NCBI GenBank assembly: GCA_907165275.2
Contig: OU015652.1
Span: 11,299,001 to 11,363,000 of the forward strand
Direction: 5' to 3'
Length of the DNA: 64,000 nucleotides
DNA from: Zygaena filipendulae
Lineage: Eukaryota; Arthropoda; Insecta; Lepidoptera; Zygaenidae
The notes under the pieces: model-generated
Seen by the model: only the letters and a program-made list of their open reading frames with translations
Databases searched by the model: none
What the model was told of the DNA's origin: nothing
Position numbers and translations under genes: made by a program
Part shown: positions 1 to 34,354 of the stretch, piece after piece
Position numbering within the stretch: the first letter of the stretch is position 1
Layout of the letters: each line of letters starts with the position of its first letter

Positions 1-142
1 TTCCATATTTTATTTAATTAAACCGAATTATTTACTCAAAAAGTATTAATATTATTTTTTCTTATTGTACATAACCTAAAAATATATGGGATTTCGGTGA
101 TGACTCGTCATTTCTAACCTTTTTTGTTGTTTTGTCTTATAG

Positions 143-169
143 AACTGACGGCAACATAGACTTTTCGCC
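143..169 (+). other. 5' UTR part of the first SERCA coding exon, with acceptor site
   Basis: A T-rich tract ending in cttatag (AG at 141-142) precedes 27 bases and the ATG at 170. This suggests that the coding exon is spliced to a non-coding first exon left of the window, so the SERCA promoter is probably not in this sequence. Confidence 0.6.
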
Positions 170-22349
<22,180 letters not shown>

Positions 22350-24114
22350 GCCGGCCCGATCCAGTGTGCTGTGCCCCCCACCACCATCACCATCACCCTG
22401 TTTTATTTCACATCTAATAAAATATATTCCCCTCGAATCCGAAAAGAATTCGACGTTACGCATTCGGAACGCGGTCGCGTTATTTTTTTCTTCTTCTAAA
22501 CGTAAAATACTGTCCGATCAAAAAAGTTTGTGTCAATGCGACGACGTCGCATCGCGCCGTCCGAGCCGAGCCGAACGAAGTCCTTTCAGCTCTCGTAGCA
22601 TGGACACTAAAGCTTTTTCTGACCGGCTCTCAATTCAGTCATAGTTTTCGTATCGTTCGTGCGCGTTCCGAGAGTGCGTAGCGTTGCGGATTGCACTGTG
22701 GAAACCCATGGACAATGAGCTGCGCTCACCACAGTCGTCTAACCGTGTGGAATGCTAACCCGTGCACACGTGTGCGTGTGAAGTGAGCCCCCGTAGTGCC
22801 CGCGGACCCGGAGCGGAGGTGATCATTCTACGATAAACAAAATATAATATAATATACTCGTCATCGCTCGCGAGTGTAATTATTAAATAAGTCTTGTAGT
22901 TCTCTGTGTACGTTCTAGGCGATTAGATGTTAAGTGCAGAGCGGCGGCGACGAGACGCTGCCCGCTCTTATTATTATGCATTTTGTACGTGCGAGACAAT
23001 AATAATTCTTTGGAGCTCAAGTTCACGAACACCATCCATAGAGGTTTGAACTGTTTCAATCTTTATATTTAGAACAATAATTCTATGTAAGTGTGGAGAT
23101 ACTGTCAAGTTCCTCAAAGTTTGTGCCGAAATATTTAATGAAACACCAAACTGAAAATTCTTTTTATAAATAAATTTTCAAAGTATGTAACGATTAGGTT
23201 TTTTAAATTTATTACTATACTAGATTTTGTACACTTAATAAGGAAAAAAAAATAGTAAATTTAATTGTGTAAGTTGTGCTCCAATTATGAAAAAAAGAGC
23301 TCTGAACTCGCACGCATCTCAGTACCTTGTCCCTGGCGACTGCGAAATCTTTATAATGGAAGAATAATAGTTAGTTATGTGCATAGTTAGCTTAATGTAA
23401 TTTATTGTAAGTGTACACATAGGGACGTGGTTATAATGATACTTTTGCTCGACAATTATATTGTCATACTAGATATGAAATATTTCTGCTCTGTCCTCTC
23501 GCCTGTGGTCGCTTGTTCCTAACATTCCTGACATTTAGTGCATTTTGTTTTCTATAATTTATATTATAATAAAAAGCCTTGCTAACTAACATTAACAAAA
23601 CGACTGTTTCCATGCACTTTATCAGTGAAGTAATTAATTTACAGCTGCATTCAACCATAGAACATAGATTGCAATTATGTACCCACCATACAAGAATTCA
23701 AAAGGTTCAATTCAAACTCTTGACCGAACCTTAAACTGAACCTGGCGCTTAGCCAGTAGATTCTACTTTTTCAATGAACAGTACTCATATAATGTTTTGT
23801 TTATATACAATGAATGTAATTAAGTTTATAGTTGATGAGAAACATCAATTCTATTATTGAGACATAATATTACCTTAAGTTTGCCGGTTTCCGTCCGCGT
23901 TGACAGTGGATGTCTGCCCGGTAATTGTATTAAGTTGCTTCACGAAATTGAACTTCCTTTAGTTCGTTTTTGAATGAGTCGTATGGTACATTGTTAAAGC
24001 ATGAACGAATGGCATGTCGTCGGTTTTGAGACCCACGTGCAGTTTGATTTACGAATATATTTGTTAATATAAAATTCTATTTTCCTTTTTTTTATTTTCT
24101 TGTATATGAATAAA
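22350..24114 (+). other. Probable 3' UTR of the long SERCA isoform with poly(A) signals
   Basis: The sequence after the stop at 22347-22349 has no coding signal and carries AATAAA hexamers at 23568-23573 and 24109-24114. The true end cannot be chosen from sequence alone. Confidence 0.5.
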
Positions 24115-25872
24115 GTAAACTATTATAAGTACACACCAGAGACCACTAGACCTTACATACATACATACAGTGCAGACTTGCTCAATAACCTATGTGATGT
24201 TACCCCCAACCATGTTACACAGTCTATGAATAACTTATTTTAATTGTACAGTTTATACATGCATTAATTAAAATTGTCGAGAATTAATACATTTTAGTTA
24301 TTTAATCCGTATCCCACTAAACTACACGAAATCCTGACAGAAAATTTTAAACGCCGTAAACTGTTGGTATCCACTAATATCAGTGTTTTGTTTCCTGCTA
24401 ACATAATAATAACAACTAAAAGTTTTGCAAGCTTCGAATCGCTATTTGGCTACAACAAAATCATTAAGCAGCAGCAACATTTTTATTGGTACCAAAACTT
24501 AAAGATAAATGATAAAATACATTCATAATACACCATTATTAACTACCTACCGCTCATTTCAGAGGGCCATTCTGGTCATCTTATTATTGTACTACAACTT
24601 TTGCTGTAGAACCAATTCTTTTAATTTACTTTTTCGTCTGTCTGTCAGTATGTCATAGATATTTTAATGACTATTAGCACTAATAGATGAAAGGAAGAAA
24701 AGGCCTATAACCGCTATTCAAGGGTGTATTGAAATTGAAAATTTGCAGTAGTACAATCAATTGAACTGATAATTGAACTTCTGAGAAAGGACCGAAATTA
24801 CGGAGAAGTTTTAAAATTACTATGTTAATATGTAGTTGGTGAGATAATGCGCTTCTAAAATGCCGCCCATCCCCTCGTGAGTTTTAACTATACCTACATT
24901 GAAAATTCTAGGATATAAAACTTCAAATAAACCTAAAATTTGTTTCGTCAGTGTAGCTTTTGAAATATGGGGTATTTACGGAGAAATATAACATTAACAA
25001 CATAACGGAATTTTAGCAGGGAACGTTCTTCCCCACTTGATCGATTTTTTTTTTTCATAAAAGTTGGTTTTATAGCTGAAGTTGTACAGAATGAGTAAAT
25101 TTTTTGTCGTACCCATTTAAAATATTAATGGTGTAGGTATAAAATTATATTCTGAAGAAATAAAGTATGCCACATTAAAAATGATATTACAATAATGTAA
25201 AGTCAAACTCGTCGGGCGGAAACAGGTCACACGTTACCAAAAGTCGCATAGCGCTACAGGCATTTCCTAAAACTGACAATGAACTAGAAGAAGTGACTTT
25301 TATGTTACCGTATTGGCGAAGTGTTCCAAATTTATTAATACACATAATACGTTTTCCCATTTTAATGCGTTTTGCGTAACATTCGGTTAAGTGCAGAAAC
25401 ATAAAGAGGAAAAATTTTTAAATGTTACCCAATTATTTTGAACTTTATACATGGTGTACCTACCTTACGGAGCACCTTAAAGCTTCTACTCTTTTTATTG
25501 TAATATCATTGCTAATCATTGATATACTTGTTGCAAAACTATTAGCCCACCCTACCGAAGCGCGCAGGCTCGGCAGAGCTATGGCGCTGTCCGCACGCCC
25601 CTGTCCCGCATGCACTAACGTAGTATTGTCTGCCCTCAGCCCAGCCGACGTGGAAGCTGTAAGCGCCAGGACGCCGCCGCAGCGCCACTGCACGCATATA
25701 TTCCATGAACACTCATTGTTTGTTGTGATCCCGCAGTGAAACTACACATTTAATGTAACTACGACACGGTTGTGATCTCTGCATAAAATAAAAAAAAAAC
25801 AAGTCGCGCGTAAGTTCGGATGGTAACCGCCGCTCGAGCTGACACATCACTAACACTCTCGTTGTTTTCCAG
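24115..25872 (+). other. Rest of the intron before the alternative SERCA exon
   Basis: This is mainly AT-rich sequence. A GC-rich patch at about 25555-25700 contains a second possible acceptor (AG at 25638-25639) that would also give a short in-frame tail. No separate gene is recognised. Confidence 0.45.
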
Positions 25873-25901
25873 CGCACGAGGTGGTCATTGACAAGTGGTA
25901 A
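25873..25901 (+). CDS. SERCA: Alternative last coding exon of SERCA (short isoform, 1002 aa)
   Basis: A GT donor inside the last long-isoform exon (exon end 22251, followed by gtgaga) can join this exon, whose acceptor is a ttttccag tract. The join keeps phase and encodes A-H-E-V-V-I-D-K-W followed by TAA at 25899-25901. The resulting protein would be 1002 aa and would lack the hydrophobic tail. Drosophila SERCA, as I recall, also has 1002- and 1020-aa forms, and alternative C-termini of this kind are known in Artemia and vertebrates. The stop codon and 3' UTR of the long form lie inside the intron of the short form. The exon is short, so the call rests on phase, site quality and predicted length. 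Confidence 0.75.
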
Positions 25902-26213
25902 ACGCCACCGACCCATAGTTCCTCACCCGCTTCTCTCTGCCACTTCTACTGCTCTCGTCTCTCGACATACCTAACCGATTGGCTTTTAGATAATAGAAAG
26001 TACGTGTAAAGATACATCGGAATTTATTAGAGTAGGTATAGGCCGGTGTAGGGAGAGGGACGCGGTGGCGATGCGGCGTCGCGAGTGGGAGTGGGCTCCC
26101 GCCACCAGTTCATCAGAGAGGACTTCATGTTGTTCATAATGTGTATATATTATACCTACAGTATGCTTAGGAGGTTTAATAAATTTGTTAAATTGCGTTG
26201 TTCTATTAATAAA
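25902..26213 (+). other. Probable 3' UTR of the short SERCA isoform
   Basis: AATAAA hexamers lie at 26178-26183 and 26208-26213, about 300 bases after the alternative stop codon. The call depends on the alternative exon being real. Confidence 0.45.
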
Positions 26214-27410
26214 GACTACATGGTGCCCGTCGACAGAAACAGTGCGATAGACAATGAGTACTTAAGTTGACAGCGCTCGTATTTTATTGTTATATTTTTA
26301 TTCTAATTTAGTTTGCTTAAATAGAGCTAAGTATGTTCGTCTATTAGTGCTGACACCTCGACGAGCAATATGGTGTCTGTAAGGGAAGGATATAAATAAT
26401 TGTTCAGTTTGGGACATAATCGAGTCCAAAATTTAAACATACCTGTACATTTTAACGTATTATTGTTTTGTACATTAAAACTTTATAAAACTAACTGGCA
26501 TTTTAATTGCTCTTGTATATTGTATCTCGTACCTTTTTATAGTGACAAAACCGTGATTATCTTTACACTAAAATTATAAAGAGGAAAGATTTGATTTTAT
26601 GTGTGTTTGTTTTGTTACGATTTAACTCAAAAACAACTCTCTACCGATTTCTAAAATTCCAAATAAAATTCTTTCACCATTAAAATGCTACATTATCCTT
26701 GAGCTAGTACAGTATTTATATTATCTGTGCCCTGAGTAACAGGCTATATTGAAATTCGAATTCCCACAGGAACTCCAAAATTACCGCGGGTGAAATCGCG
26801 GGAAACAGCTATTAGAGAATGTAATCACTGCGGTAACTGTGATCTTACTACTTACTAGCTGTTCCCCGCGGTGATCTTGGAAGTTCCCGACGGAATCCCA
26901 GGATGGAAAGTAAATAAGTACCCTATGTCCTCTATGTCCTTCTCTGCAGTCTGTACCACTGACAACGAGCATGTAAAGATGACCGGTTAAGGGGTGAAAG
27001 CGTTACAAACAAACAAACTTACTTTCGCATTTTTATAATATTAGTACCTACGGAATAGTGAAGTTAAACGGACTAGTCAAAGTAGTCAATAGATGATACA
27101 ATATTCAGATTTCAGAGCTTTTCATCCCAATAGAAAGTTTTTTTTTTTTATGTACCCCAATGGGGAAGAGTTGCTTCCAAAAGTTCCGGTAAAGCATCGA
27201 AATGCATAACACTAATGCATTTCGATGTAACTTCAGAAGAAGAAAATTACTGCTGAATTGACTGTATGGACTTAGCTTCCTTAGCCTTCCCCATTAGGGT
27301 AAAAACAAAAAAGTTTTATCTCTCAGAAGTACCCTGTCACTTAAAATCACTACAACTTTTTAAATATGAAAGATTTTTTTTTAAGCCAGTTCAGTATATC
27401 CAGAAATTAC
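26214..27410. repeat. Intergenic region with repeat fragments
   Basis: Family A fragments lie at about 26770-26815 (+) and 26856-27050 (-). At 27155-27305 there is a unit with an internal hairpin (tcgaaatgcat...atgcatttcga) that resembles segments at 51770-51915 and 52795-52870. No gene is seen. Confidence 0.6.
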
Positions 27411-27413
27411 CCT

Positions 27414-28135
27414 CTACAAACTCAGGAACTCACTAACTCCGAAGTTCCCGCGGGAATTCCGGAGTAAAAAGTAGCCTATATCACTCTGGATCACTGTAGC
27501 TCCCTATAAGTGAAAGAATTTTGAAACGGTTCAGTAGATCCGGAGAATATCCCCTTACAAACTCCGGAGTTCCCACGGGAATCCCGGGACAAAAAGTACC
27601 CTATGTCACTCAGGATCACTGCAGTTTTTTAAAAGTGAAAGAATTTTCAAAATCGGTTCAGTAGGTCCAGAGATTACCCCCTACAACCTCAACAAACTCA
27701 CAATGTCCGGAGTTTCCGCAGGAATTCCGGAATAACAGCACTATATGTCACTGAAGATCACTGTAGCTTTTTATAAGTGAAAGAATTTTTAAAATCGGTT
27801 CGGTAGATCCTGAGTTTACCCACTAGAATCTCACAAACTCACGAACTCCCAAACTCTGGAGTTCTCGAGGGAATTCCGGGATAAAAAGTACACTGTATCA
27901 CTCTGGACCACTGTAGCTCCCTATAAGTGAAATAATTTTCAAAATCGGTTCAGTAGATCTAGAGATAGTTGTTCCCCCGTGGTTTTACCCGCGAGAAATT
28001 CGGAGTTCCCGGAGAAAAAGTACCCTATGACACTCAAGGTCACTGCAGCTTCTTATAAGTGAAAGAATTTTCAAAATCGGTTCAGCAGATCCAGAGATTG
28101 CCCCCTACAACGTCACTAACTCACAAACTTTTGCT
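27414..28135 (-). repeat. Tandem array of about five 135-160-bp units (family B)
   Basis: Each unit has a gagttcccgcgggaattccg-like block, then aaaaagta, cactctggatcactgtagct, tataagtgaaagaatttt, cggttcagtagatcc and agattaccccctacaa. Units differ by scattered substitutions. The array shares blocks with family A and appears to be an internal expansion of a related element. A second array of the same kind lies at 30290-30985. Confidence 0.8.
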
Positions 28136-29074
28136 CTTCATATTATTTTCTTCTGTCCCCGCTATGATCATTCATATTTATATAACTCCTTGATATCATA
28201 CAAAGTTCCACTTCCTGTTTCCATAGAATATTTATTGTGTACTAAATACCCTATTATTTATAAAATCCTGGCTTCATTTTTAATATTATAAACCTAAAGT
28301 TATGACCTATTTATGTTTATTCTAATATGCCATTCCATTCCGTAGATATATGCCATTCCATTCCGTTCCATTCCAATCCAATAATCCCGTTCTGTCAAAA
28401 TTCCTTTTTTTTAACAATGCTTCCTAACCGTAGACGGAGAATGAACGTTCCTAACCTTTGCTTCCAATCGTCTTAATACCAAAAATGAAAGTGGCAAATA
28501 ACACTCAGTGTTGAGTCCAAAAAGAAGAGAAAAAAAATATTATATAGATATTTTAAATTTCTGAATCGATTCAGCCGTCTTCGAGTAATCGTTGAACATG
28601 CCTAAAATAACAAACAAAAAAAACATACACGTCGAATTGAGAACCTCCTCCTTTTTGGGAAGTCGGTTAAAAATATATACAGTTTAACTGCTCCTTTTTT
28701 AAAATTAAACATTTAACCAATATTAGGAATGTGAGTTGGTGAAAATAAAAAAGATTAAAAAACGATTATCGAAAATTATAAAATCGATTCAAAAAATCGA
28801 ATGATTAAAAAAAAATCGATAAATTTAATAATCGATCATTTTTTCATATCCCTGAGCCCTGAGGTTAGTTAATTTAGTTAATTTTTGGTTAATTTGAGGT
28901 AGATAGGTACTAGATTGAAGCTTGCTTCAGGTTTTGATTTTTGGAATTTGTATTAATTCTTTCAAGGCTTCTGAATTTAAGGCTGTGATACAAGAAGTCT
29001 TGAAAGGAATAAACAACATAAATGTGACCAACATAGATAATGGAAAACTGCAAAGCCTAACGATTTTTTTCACT

Positions 29075-29722
29075 ATGGAGGCCTCGAGGTAACTTTATTT
29101 TTTAAAGTTTTTTGCCTTTTAGGAAATAAGTTTTTATTTCTTAGAGTAAGTCAGCGAATTCTCACCTTTCAGGGTTGATGCTGATTTACCAGGAAAAATG
29201 GCTAATCTAGATATAATGGAAGTCGAGTCGAACCAAGAGACGTCAGAAAACCAGCCTTCTAGCTCCAGCACCACTGGCTACACTCCTCGAGTTCTGCGAA
29301 AAAGAAAATCGATAGCACCCGAAGTTTGCAAATCTAACCGTAGAGTTAATATGAAACCTCGTAAGCATACTGTGTCAGAAACTGCAAACATTAAACAAAT
29401 TGAAGCTTTGTATCTCAATAAAAAAGTTAAACCTGTCTGCCAAACTTTAGAAACCATATTTGAGGAGACCAAGACTGAAAATAATGACAGTGAAACATTA
29501 ATTGGAGGAAGGAAAATCAAAAGAATGTTGACATTCCCTATAAGCAACCAATACACAAAAGACAAAATTAAGAAACGCAGGGCTAGAATAAAAAAAGTTT
29601 TTGGAAATACATCATTTTTAAACAGAAAAAAAATTCCCATGCCTTTATTCATGAAAACTATAGAATGTTTAGAAACAAATGAGCCTGTGCTCACTGAATC
29701 TACATCCAGTGATCCAACATGA
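29075..29722 (+). CDS. Small basic nuclear-type protein, probable Tantalus-like domain (2 exons, 187 aa)
   Basis: Exon 1 is 29075-29088 (MEAS plus two bases of R) and exon 2 is 29173-29722; the join is in phase with a gtaact donor and a ttcag acceptor. An alternative start is the Met at 29198. The N-terminal third is Ser/Thr/Glu-rich. A TPRVLRKRK block follows, and then a conserved-looking segment with QTLETIFEE, RKIKRMLTF and KKRRARIKKVFG. The LETIFEE then basic-F pattern resembles the Tantalus-like domain of Drosophila tantalus and vertebrate PRR14 proteins, which are chromatin and nuclear-lamina associated. That match is from memory. The frame stays open upstream of the first Met to a TGA at 28914. 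A poly(A) signal lies at 30027-30032. Confidence 0.7.
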
Positions 29723-30289
29723 AATGTTAAGACCTCGCTAGCCCACACTAAATGTTTTCTTTATGACACAAAATAGCTTGTGATATATTCTGCACACTGC
29801 TGTATAAACTGATGTCGCAATTTCTGCAGCAAAATTATAATAATGAAAGTCATAGTGTGTGCTTAGACTCGGGCTCATTTGGTATGTGTTACCTATGGTA
29901 TTATGAATTTATTACACAAAGTACCTACTTGCCCAATCATTGTATAGTTATTTTTCTTATCATAATAATCTTTAGTATCCTTGGTACTAATCATCAACCA
30001 TTTTGTCACTTATTTATTACAAAGACAATAAAACATGTAGTCTTCTGATCAATAATTTTATTTAACTGTATAATATTTATTGTTTCTTTGAAGTAAATCA
30101 TGGTACACCTTTACCAAGGTATTATTTTTCAATTTTTTTCCGTACATATAAACAAACCAGTTCCTTGACAGGGTAGCCTATGCAAGGTATAGATCTTAAG
30201 AGAGAACTGTGTTATTATTACTTCAAAACATTTTTTAAGAGAAACTTAATAATAATAGACTTAGATAACATAATGGAATCAGTTATATA

Positions 30290-30984
30290 TTACTAGCTGA
30301 CCCCTACGGTTTCACCTGTGGTATTTTCAGAATACTCGCGGGTATTCTGGGATAAAAAGTATGTTATGTCACTCAGGATCACTTTAGCTTCCTTTAAGTG
30401 AAGAATTTTCAAAATTGGTTCAGTAGATCCTGATATTACCCCTTACAACCTAACAAAACTCATAATCTCCAGAGTTCCTGCGGGAGTTCCGGGTTAAAAG
30501 TACTCCATGTCACTCAATATTACTGTAGGTTCTTAAATTGGTTCAGTAGATCCAGAGATTACCCATTACAGTTGTAATATTTTGTGTTGGTTGGCAAATA
30601 AATTTATTTTCTTTCTTCTTTCTTTATTTCTTCTACAATCTCACAACCTCAGGAACTCACAAACTCCAGAGTTCCCGAGGGAATTCCGGGATAAAAAGTA
30701 CCCTGTATCACTCTGGATCACTAGCTCCCTATAAGTGAAAGAATTTTCAAAATTGGTCCAGTAGATCTAGAGATAATTGTTGTGCCGTGATTTTACCCGC
30801 GACAAATTCGGAGTTCCCGCGGGAATTCCGGAATAAAAGGTATCCTATGACACTCTGGAGTCAGGATCACTGCAGCTTCCTATAAGTGAAAGAATTTGCA
30901 AAATCAGTTTAGTAGATCCAGAGATTACCCCCTACAATAAACTCACAAACTTTTGCTCTTTTTAATATTAGTATAGATCTATAA
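30290..30984 (-). repeat. Second family B tandem array
   Basis: About four units of the same type as at 27414-28135, beginning with ctagctgacccctacggttt and ending with aatattagtatag. A short unrelated A/T and CTTT-rich insertion lies near 30570-30640. The array ends right at the neuferricin stop codon. Confidence 0.8.
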
Positions 30985-32721
30985 CTAATTGCCTAAATTA
31001 CAAGATGTAGAAGTTTTAGAGCAATTCTTGTATTCTTCAAACAGTGCCGATGTGCCAACATTATCAACATTGACACATACACAAAGTGGTTTATCTTTAC
31101 CAGGAGTGTACATCTGACGAGGGACTCCCACCCAGTTGCGTGACACACCACCACTGAGAAACAATAAAATTAAATTATATTATTAAGTCATTCATGGATA
31201 ATAATCGACTGGTCCACTGATGATCTATACTAATATTTTAAACAAAAAAGATTTTATCTTTTATGTTTCTTTGTTTGTAATTAATAAACAACAAATAAAA
31301 GGATTAACTCAATATTAATCTCAAAAAACTGACACTTGGATTCGATTTTACCTTGTTTTTGTGCACCAAACACGACTACCTTCCTCTGCACTCCATGCAA
31401 TATTGCAGGGAGGAAATTTTTCATTTTCTTTCATGGTCATTTCTCTTTCCTCTTTACATTGTTTTGCTCTATTACTGAGTTGTTTAGAATACTCTGTCTT
31501 CTTACCATTATGGTCATAATATCTTCCAATGAGTTTACCTTAGACATAAAAGAAAACAAGTGAATAGTCATAGTAAAACTTGAATACGAAATTTACATGT
31601 ATAAAAAATATTAGTTTGTTTAGTATTGTACAAAATAAAAAAAAATTGACTGCACTCAGAGTTGTTTTAATGATAACTTAATTTTATTTTATATTTAAAT
31701 TTAGTTAAATGCCAATTAAAATTAATTTAATGAATGTTTCTAAGTGCAGCAGTTTTGTTTTTAAAACTTTTATTTACTAAAAATTAAGTAATCATTAAAA
31801 TTACTCTTTTATGATTACTTAAGTAAAGGTTTTAAAAACAAAACTACTGCAGTAAGAGACATTCATTAAATTAATGTCAATTGGTGTTTAACTAAATTTA
31901 ACATAATTAGTGAGTTTGGCTGTAAATCTTGTTTGAATGAATGTCAAAATAACATTAAAAATATTAAACAATCTGGTGGTGTTAAGCTTTGTTTCTTGAG
32001 CCAAACACTCAATCTTGCTCACCAATTGATGGTTCTGGGTGCAGGTAGCTGCAGCAGTAAATGCAAGAGCAAAGCTACAAAATTAAAGAAGAACATCAAA
32101 TTAAGGATTGTTTCAAAATGGTCTTACCCACAGGAACATATTTTTCTCTGAAAGTAACCTTCCAGTTTAATAATGTCCTAATTTCATCACAATTCAGATC
32201 AAGGACATGGTCTTTGTCCTGACTTTCATCTTTGAAATTACCAGTTACCAATGCTCTTGAACCATCTTTCCCTGAAAATTTAAACAAATGAATATTTCGC
32301 AGCTGGGATTTATTTCTTAGCACAAAAATAACTTATGGAGACCCAATACCCAAAACTAGAAATTAACTTTGAAATCAATTTATTACACCAATTTCCTAAA
32401 GTGATATGTAAGAGAACAATAATACAATTATAACTGTTATTAAACCTTACCTATAAAATAATGATAAGGGGCTCCTTTCTTATAATTTCTCCTGCCTTCG
32501 GTCACATCGAATACCGACCCAAGCACAGATAGGTAGAGTTTGTCTTGGTCAAGTCCATTAAACTTCGATAACTGTGATTGTGTAAATATTCCAGGTTGGC
32601 CGCTGTCTTCATTTTCTAATATTTGATTGACAAATTCCTTGAAATGGTTGTAATAAGATTCTATCCAATCTCTAAATAAGACCCCACATAAAAGTATTGT
32701 AACAGCAAATATGATCTTCAT
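30985..32721 (-). CDS. Neuferricin, cytochrome b5-like heme-domain protein (4 exons, 256 aa)
   Basis: Exons on the - strand are 32451-32721, 32128-32271, 31352-31538 and 30985-31153, with GT-AG sites and correct phase throughout. The N-terminus [16 protein letters not shown] is a signal peptide or signal anchor. Residues about 45-140 form a cytochrome b5-like heme-binding domain of the MAPR type: [29 protein letters not shown] and [13 protein letters not shown]. The C-terminal half carries [16 protein letters not shown] and [10 protein letters not shown], and a Cys-bearing tail, as in neuferricin (CYB5D2). Family members bind heme and are linked to neuronal differentiation and survival in vertebrates. 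The length is close to the usual 260-290 aa. The gene has compact introns except the first-to-third stretch, which holds an old MITE. Confidence 0.92.
31646..31925. mobile_element. Eroded copy of the 19987-20469 MITE family, in neuferricin intron 2
   Basis: It shares gactgcactcagag, ttagttaaatgccaatta, aatgtttctaagtgcagcag and the inverse of each with the intron-9 SERCA element, but with many substitutions. It is bounded by the same type of inverted ends. Confidence 0.65.
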
Positions 32722-33234
32722 ATTTTAAAAACATTAAGCATTGGCGTTGGTTTTCATTATTTATCTCAAAGATTTATCTAATAAATTTAAACCAAGCATT
32801 GATATAATAAAAAATATAAATAATAATTTTTAATACTAAAACAAGCAAAGTTACCAAAGTTACAAAAAAGCTATCGAGACATATTTTAGTAATTTAGTCT
32901 CAGTAGTATTAAAACGTAGTGATTACCTTCTCTCTGAGTAGTATTTATGTAGTGCTATCGGCCTATCGAACGCTCAAAACCTCAAATTAACTAGACTTAT
33001 GTCAAAACTTCGCCCGATTCCGAAATTCTTCTTCTTCTTTTTTAATAAATGGCAACTATTAAATCAATGACAATGTGTGACTAGTAGTACGGGCGCCCAA
33101 GAGGGGATTTGTGGATTTGCTAAAGCGCGTCAGATGAACATAGGGGGGTACCTTGCACCATGTTGAGTACCTCCACCAAATATAGGCTCCTACACTGGTG
33201 GGTGCGTCTGTGTATATGAATAATCTGATACGGG

Positions 33235-33388
33235 ATTTACACTCGCGCCTCGTTCCTCGCCTCGTGGTTCGTCTTGTGGCCAGGTACGAGGCGCGAGTGT
33301 AAACGCTGTTTTATCGGCGTTTACACTCGCACCTCGTTCCTCGTCTTGTGCTTCGTTTCGTGGTGGGGTACGAGGTGCGAGTGTAAAC
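33235..33388. repeat. Two consecutive GC-rich hairpins
   Basis: Arms tttacactcgcgcctcg (33235 on) and cgaggcgcgagtgtaaac (33287-33304) form the first hairpin. Arms gtttacactcgcacctcg (33319-33336) and cgaggtgcgagtgtaaac (33371-33388) form the second. The two units are similar, which points to a duplicated foldback element. The repeat at 35160-35515 uses the same gcgagtgtaaa end. Confidence 0.75.
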
Positions 33389-34331
33389 GCTGCCTCGTCC
33401 CGTCGCTCGTGCGTGCGACCGCGACCGCACGATCGATGGAAAAGAGACAAAAGAGCTGCGGCCTGCAGTGCGTTCAGTTCAGTTGTCTTTGAGCTAGCAA
33501 CAAGGGAGGATGTCGAAGTGTTAGCGGCAACAAGACGACTTTGCTTACTGAGCTTTAATACTACTCGATTAATTTTAATAAATGAAATCCTTACTTATTA
33601 TTCTAAAAATCTTTATATTATAAAGTTTGTATGGATTGTATGGATGTTTGTTACGTTTTCACGCAAAAACTACTGAATGGATTTCAACTTTACAATATTT
33701 GAAACAATATTTGAAACTTTACAATAAAACAGCTATAAAAATATCAAAAAATAATAATAATAGCTATAGATTCCTATTATCATATTATATATCTACTGTC
33801 TGCTATTTGCTCTATAGGATTTTTTACCAAGCTTGCCTAATAATTATTGTATTAATATTGCGCCATCTATGTATTGCTAACAAAAGTTTTTTGAAATTTG
33901 AACTGTCCTGTGCCTGTATGTGCGTGATACAGGTTCTCGACGGTTAAAATTTCATTTATTCCTGAAATAATCAAGAGATGTCGTTAACCATTATTTTGTA
34001 AACGTCGAAAATTAAATGCATGTATAGGCTAATATTTTGATCTTGCTTCAAGTAGAAGCAATTCAGAATAACAGATAGGGTACTTTTTATCCCGGAATTC
34101 CCGCGGGATCTTTGAAATTAACGCGGATGACACCGCGGGGAAACGCTAGAATATAATAGCTAGTAAAATAAATAAATTAAATAAATAATTAAACTTTAAA
34201 TAAATAATTTAAAAAAATAAAATAAATAAAATTGTCAATATCATCTTCTTCTGCGCCGGGTGTCATCGACTGTTTTTTGCGCAGGAGATGCTGTCGAAAG
34301 GTTTATTGTTTAGTGCGGTTGGAGGTCTGCA

Positions 34332-34350
34332 TATCTATCTATCTATCTAT
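34332..34350. repeat. (ATCT)n microsatellite
   Basis: About five uninterrupted ATCT units precede a family C copy. Confidence 0.9.
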
Positions 34351-34354
34351 AAAA

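Noticed and set aside
25422..25739. 105-codon frame before the alternative SERCA exon
   Set aside because: No recognisable family; only the small acceptor site inside it is worth noting.
27414..28135. Regularly spaced repeats resembling a CRISPR array
   Set aside because: Units are 135-160 bp, diverged and without unique spacers, in a eukaryotic genome; they are tandem transposon repeats.
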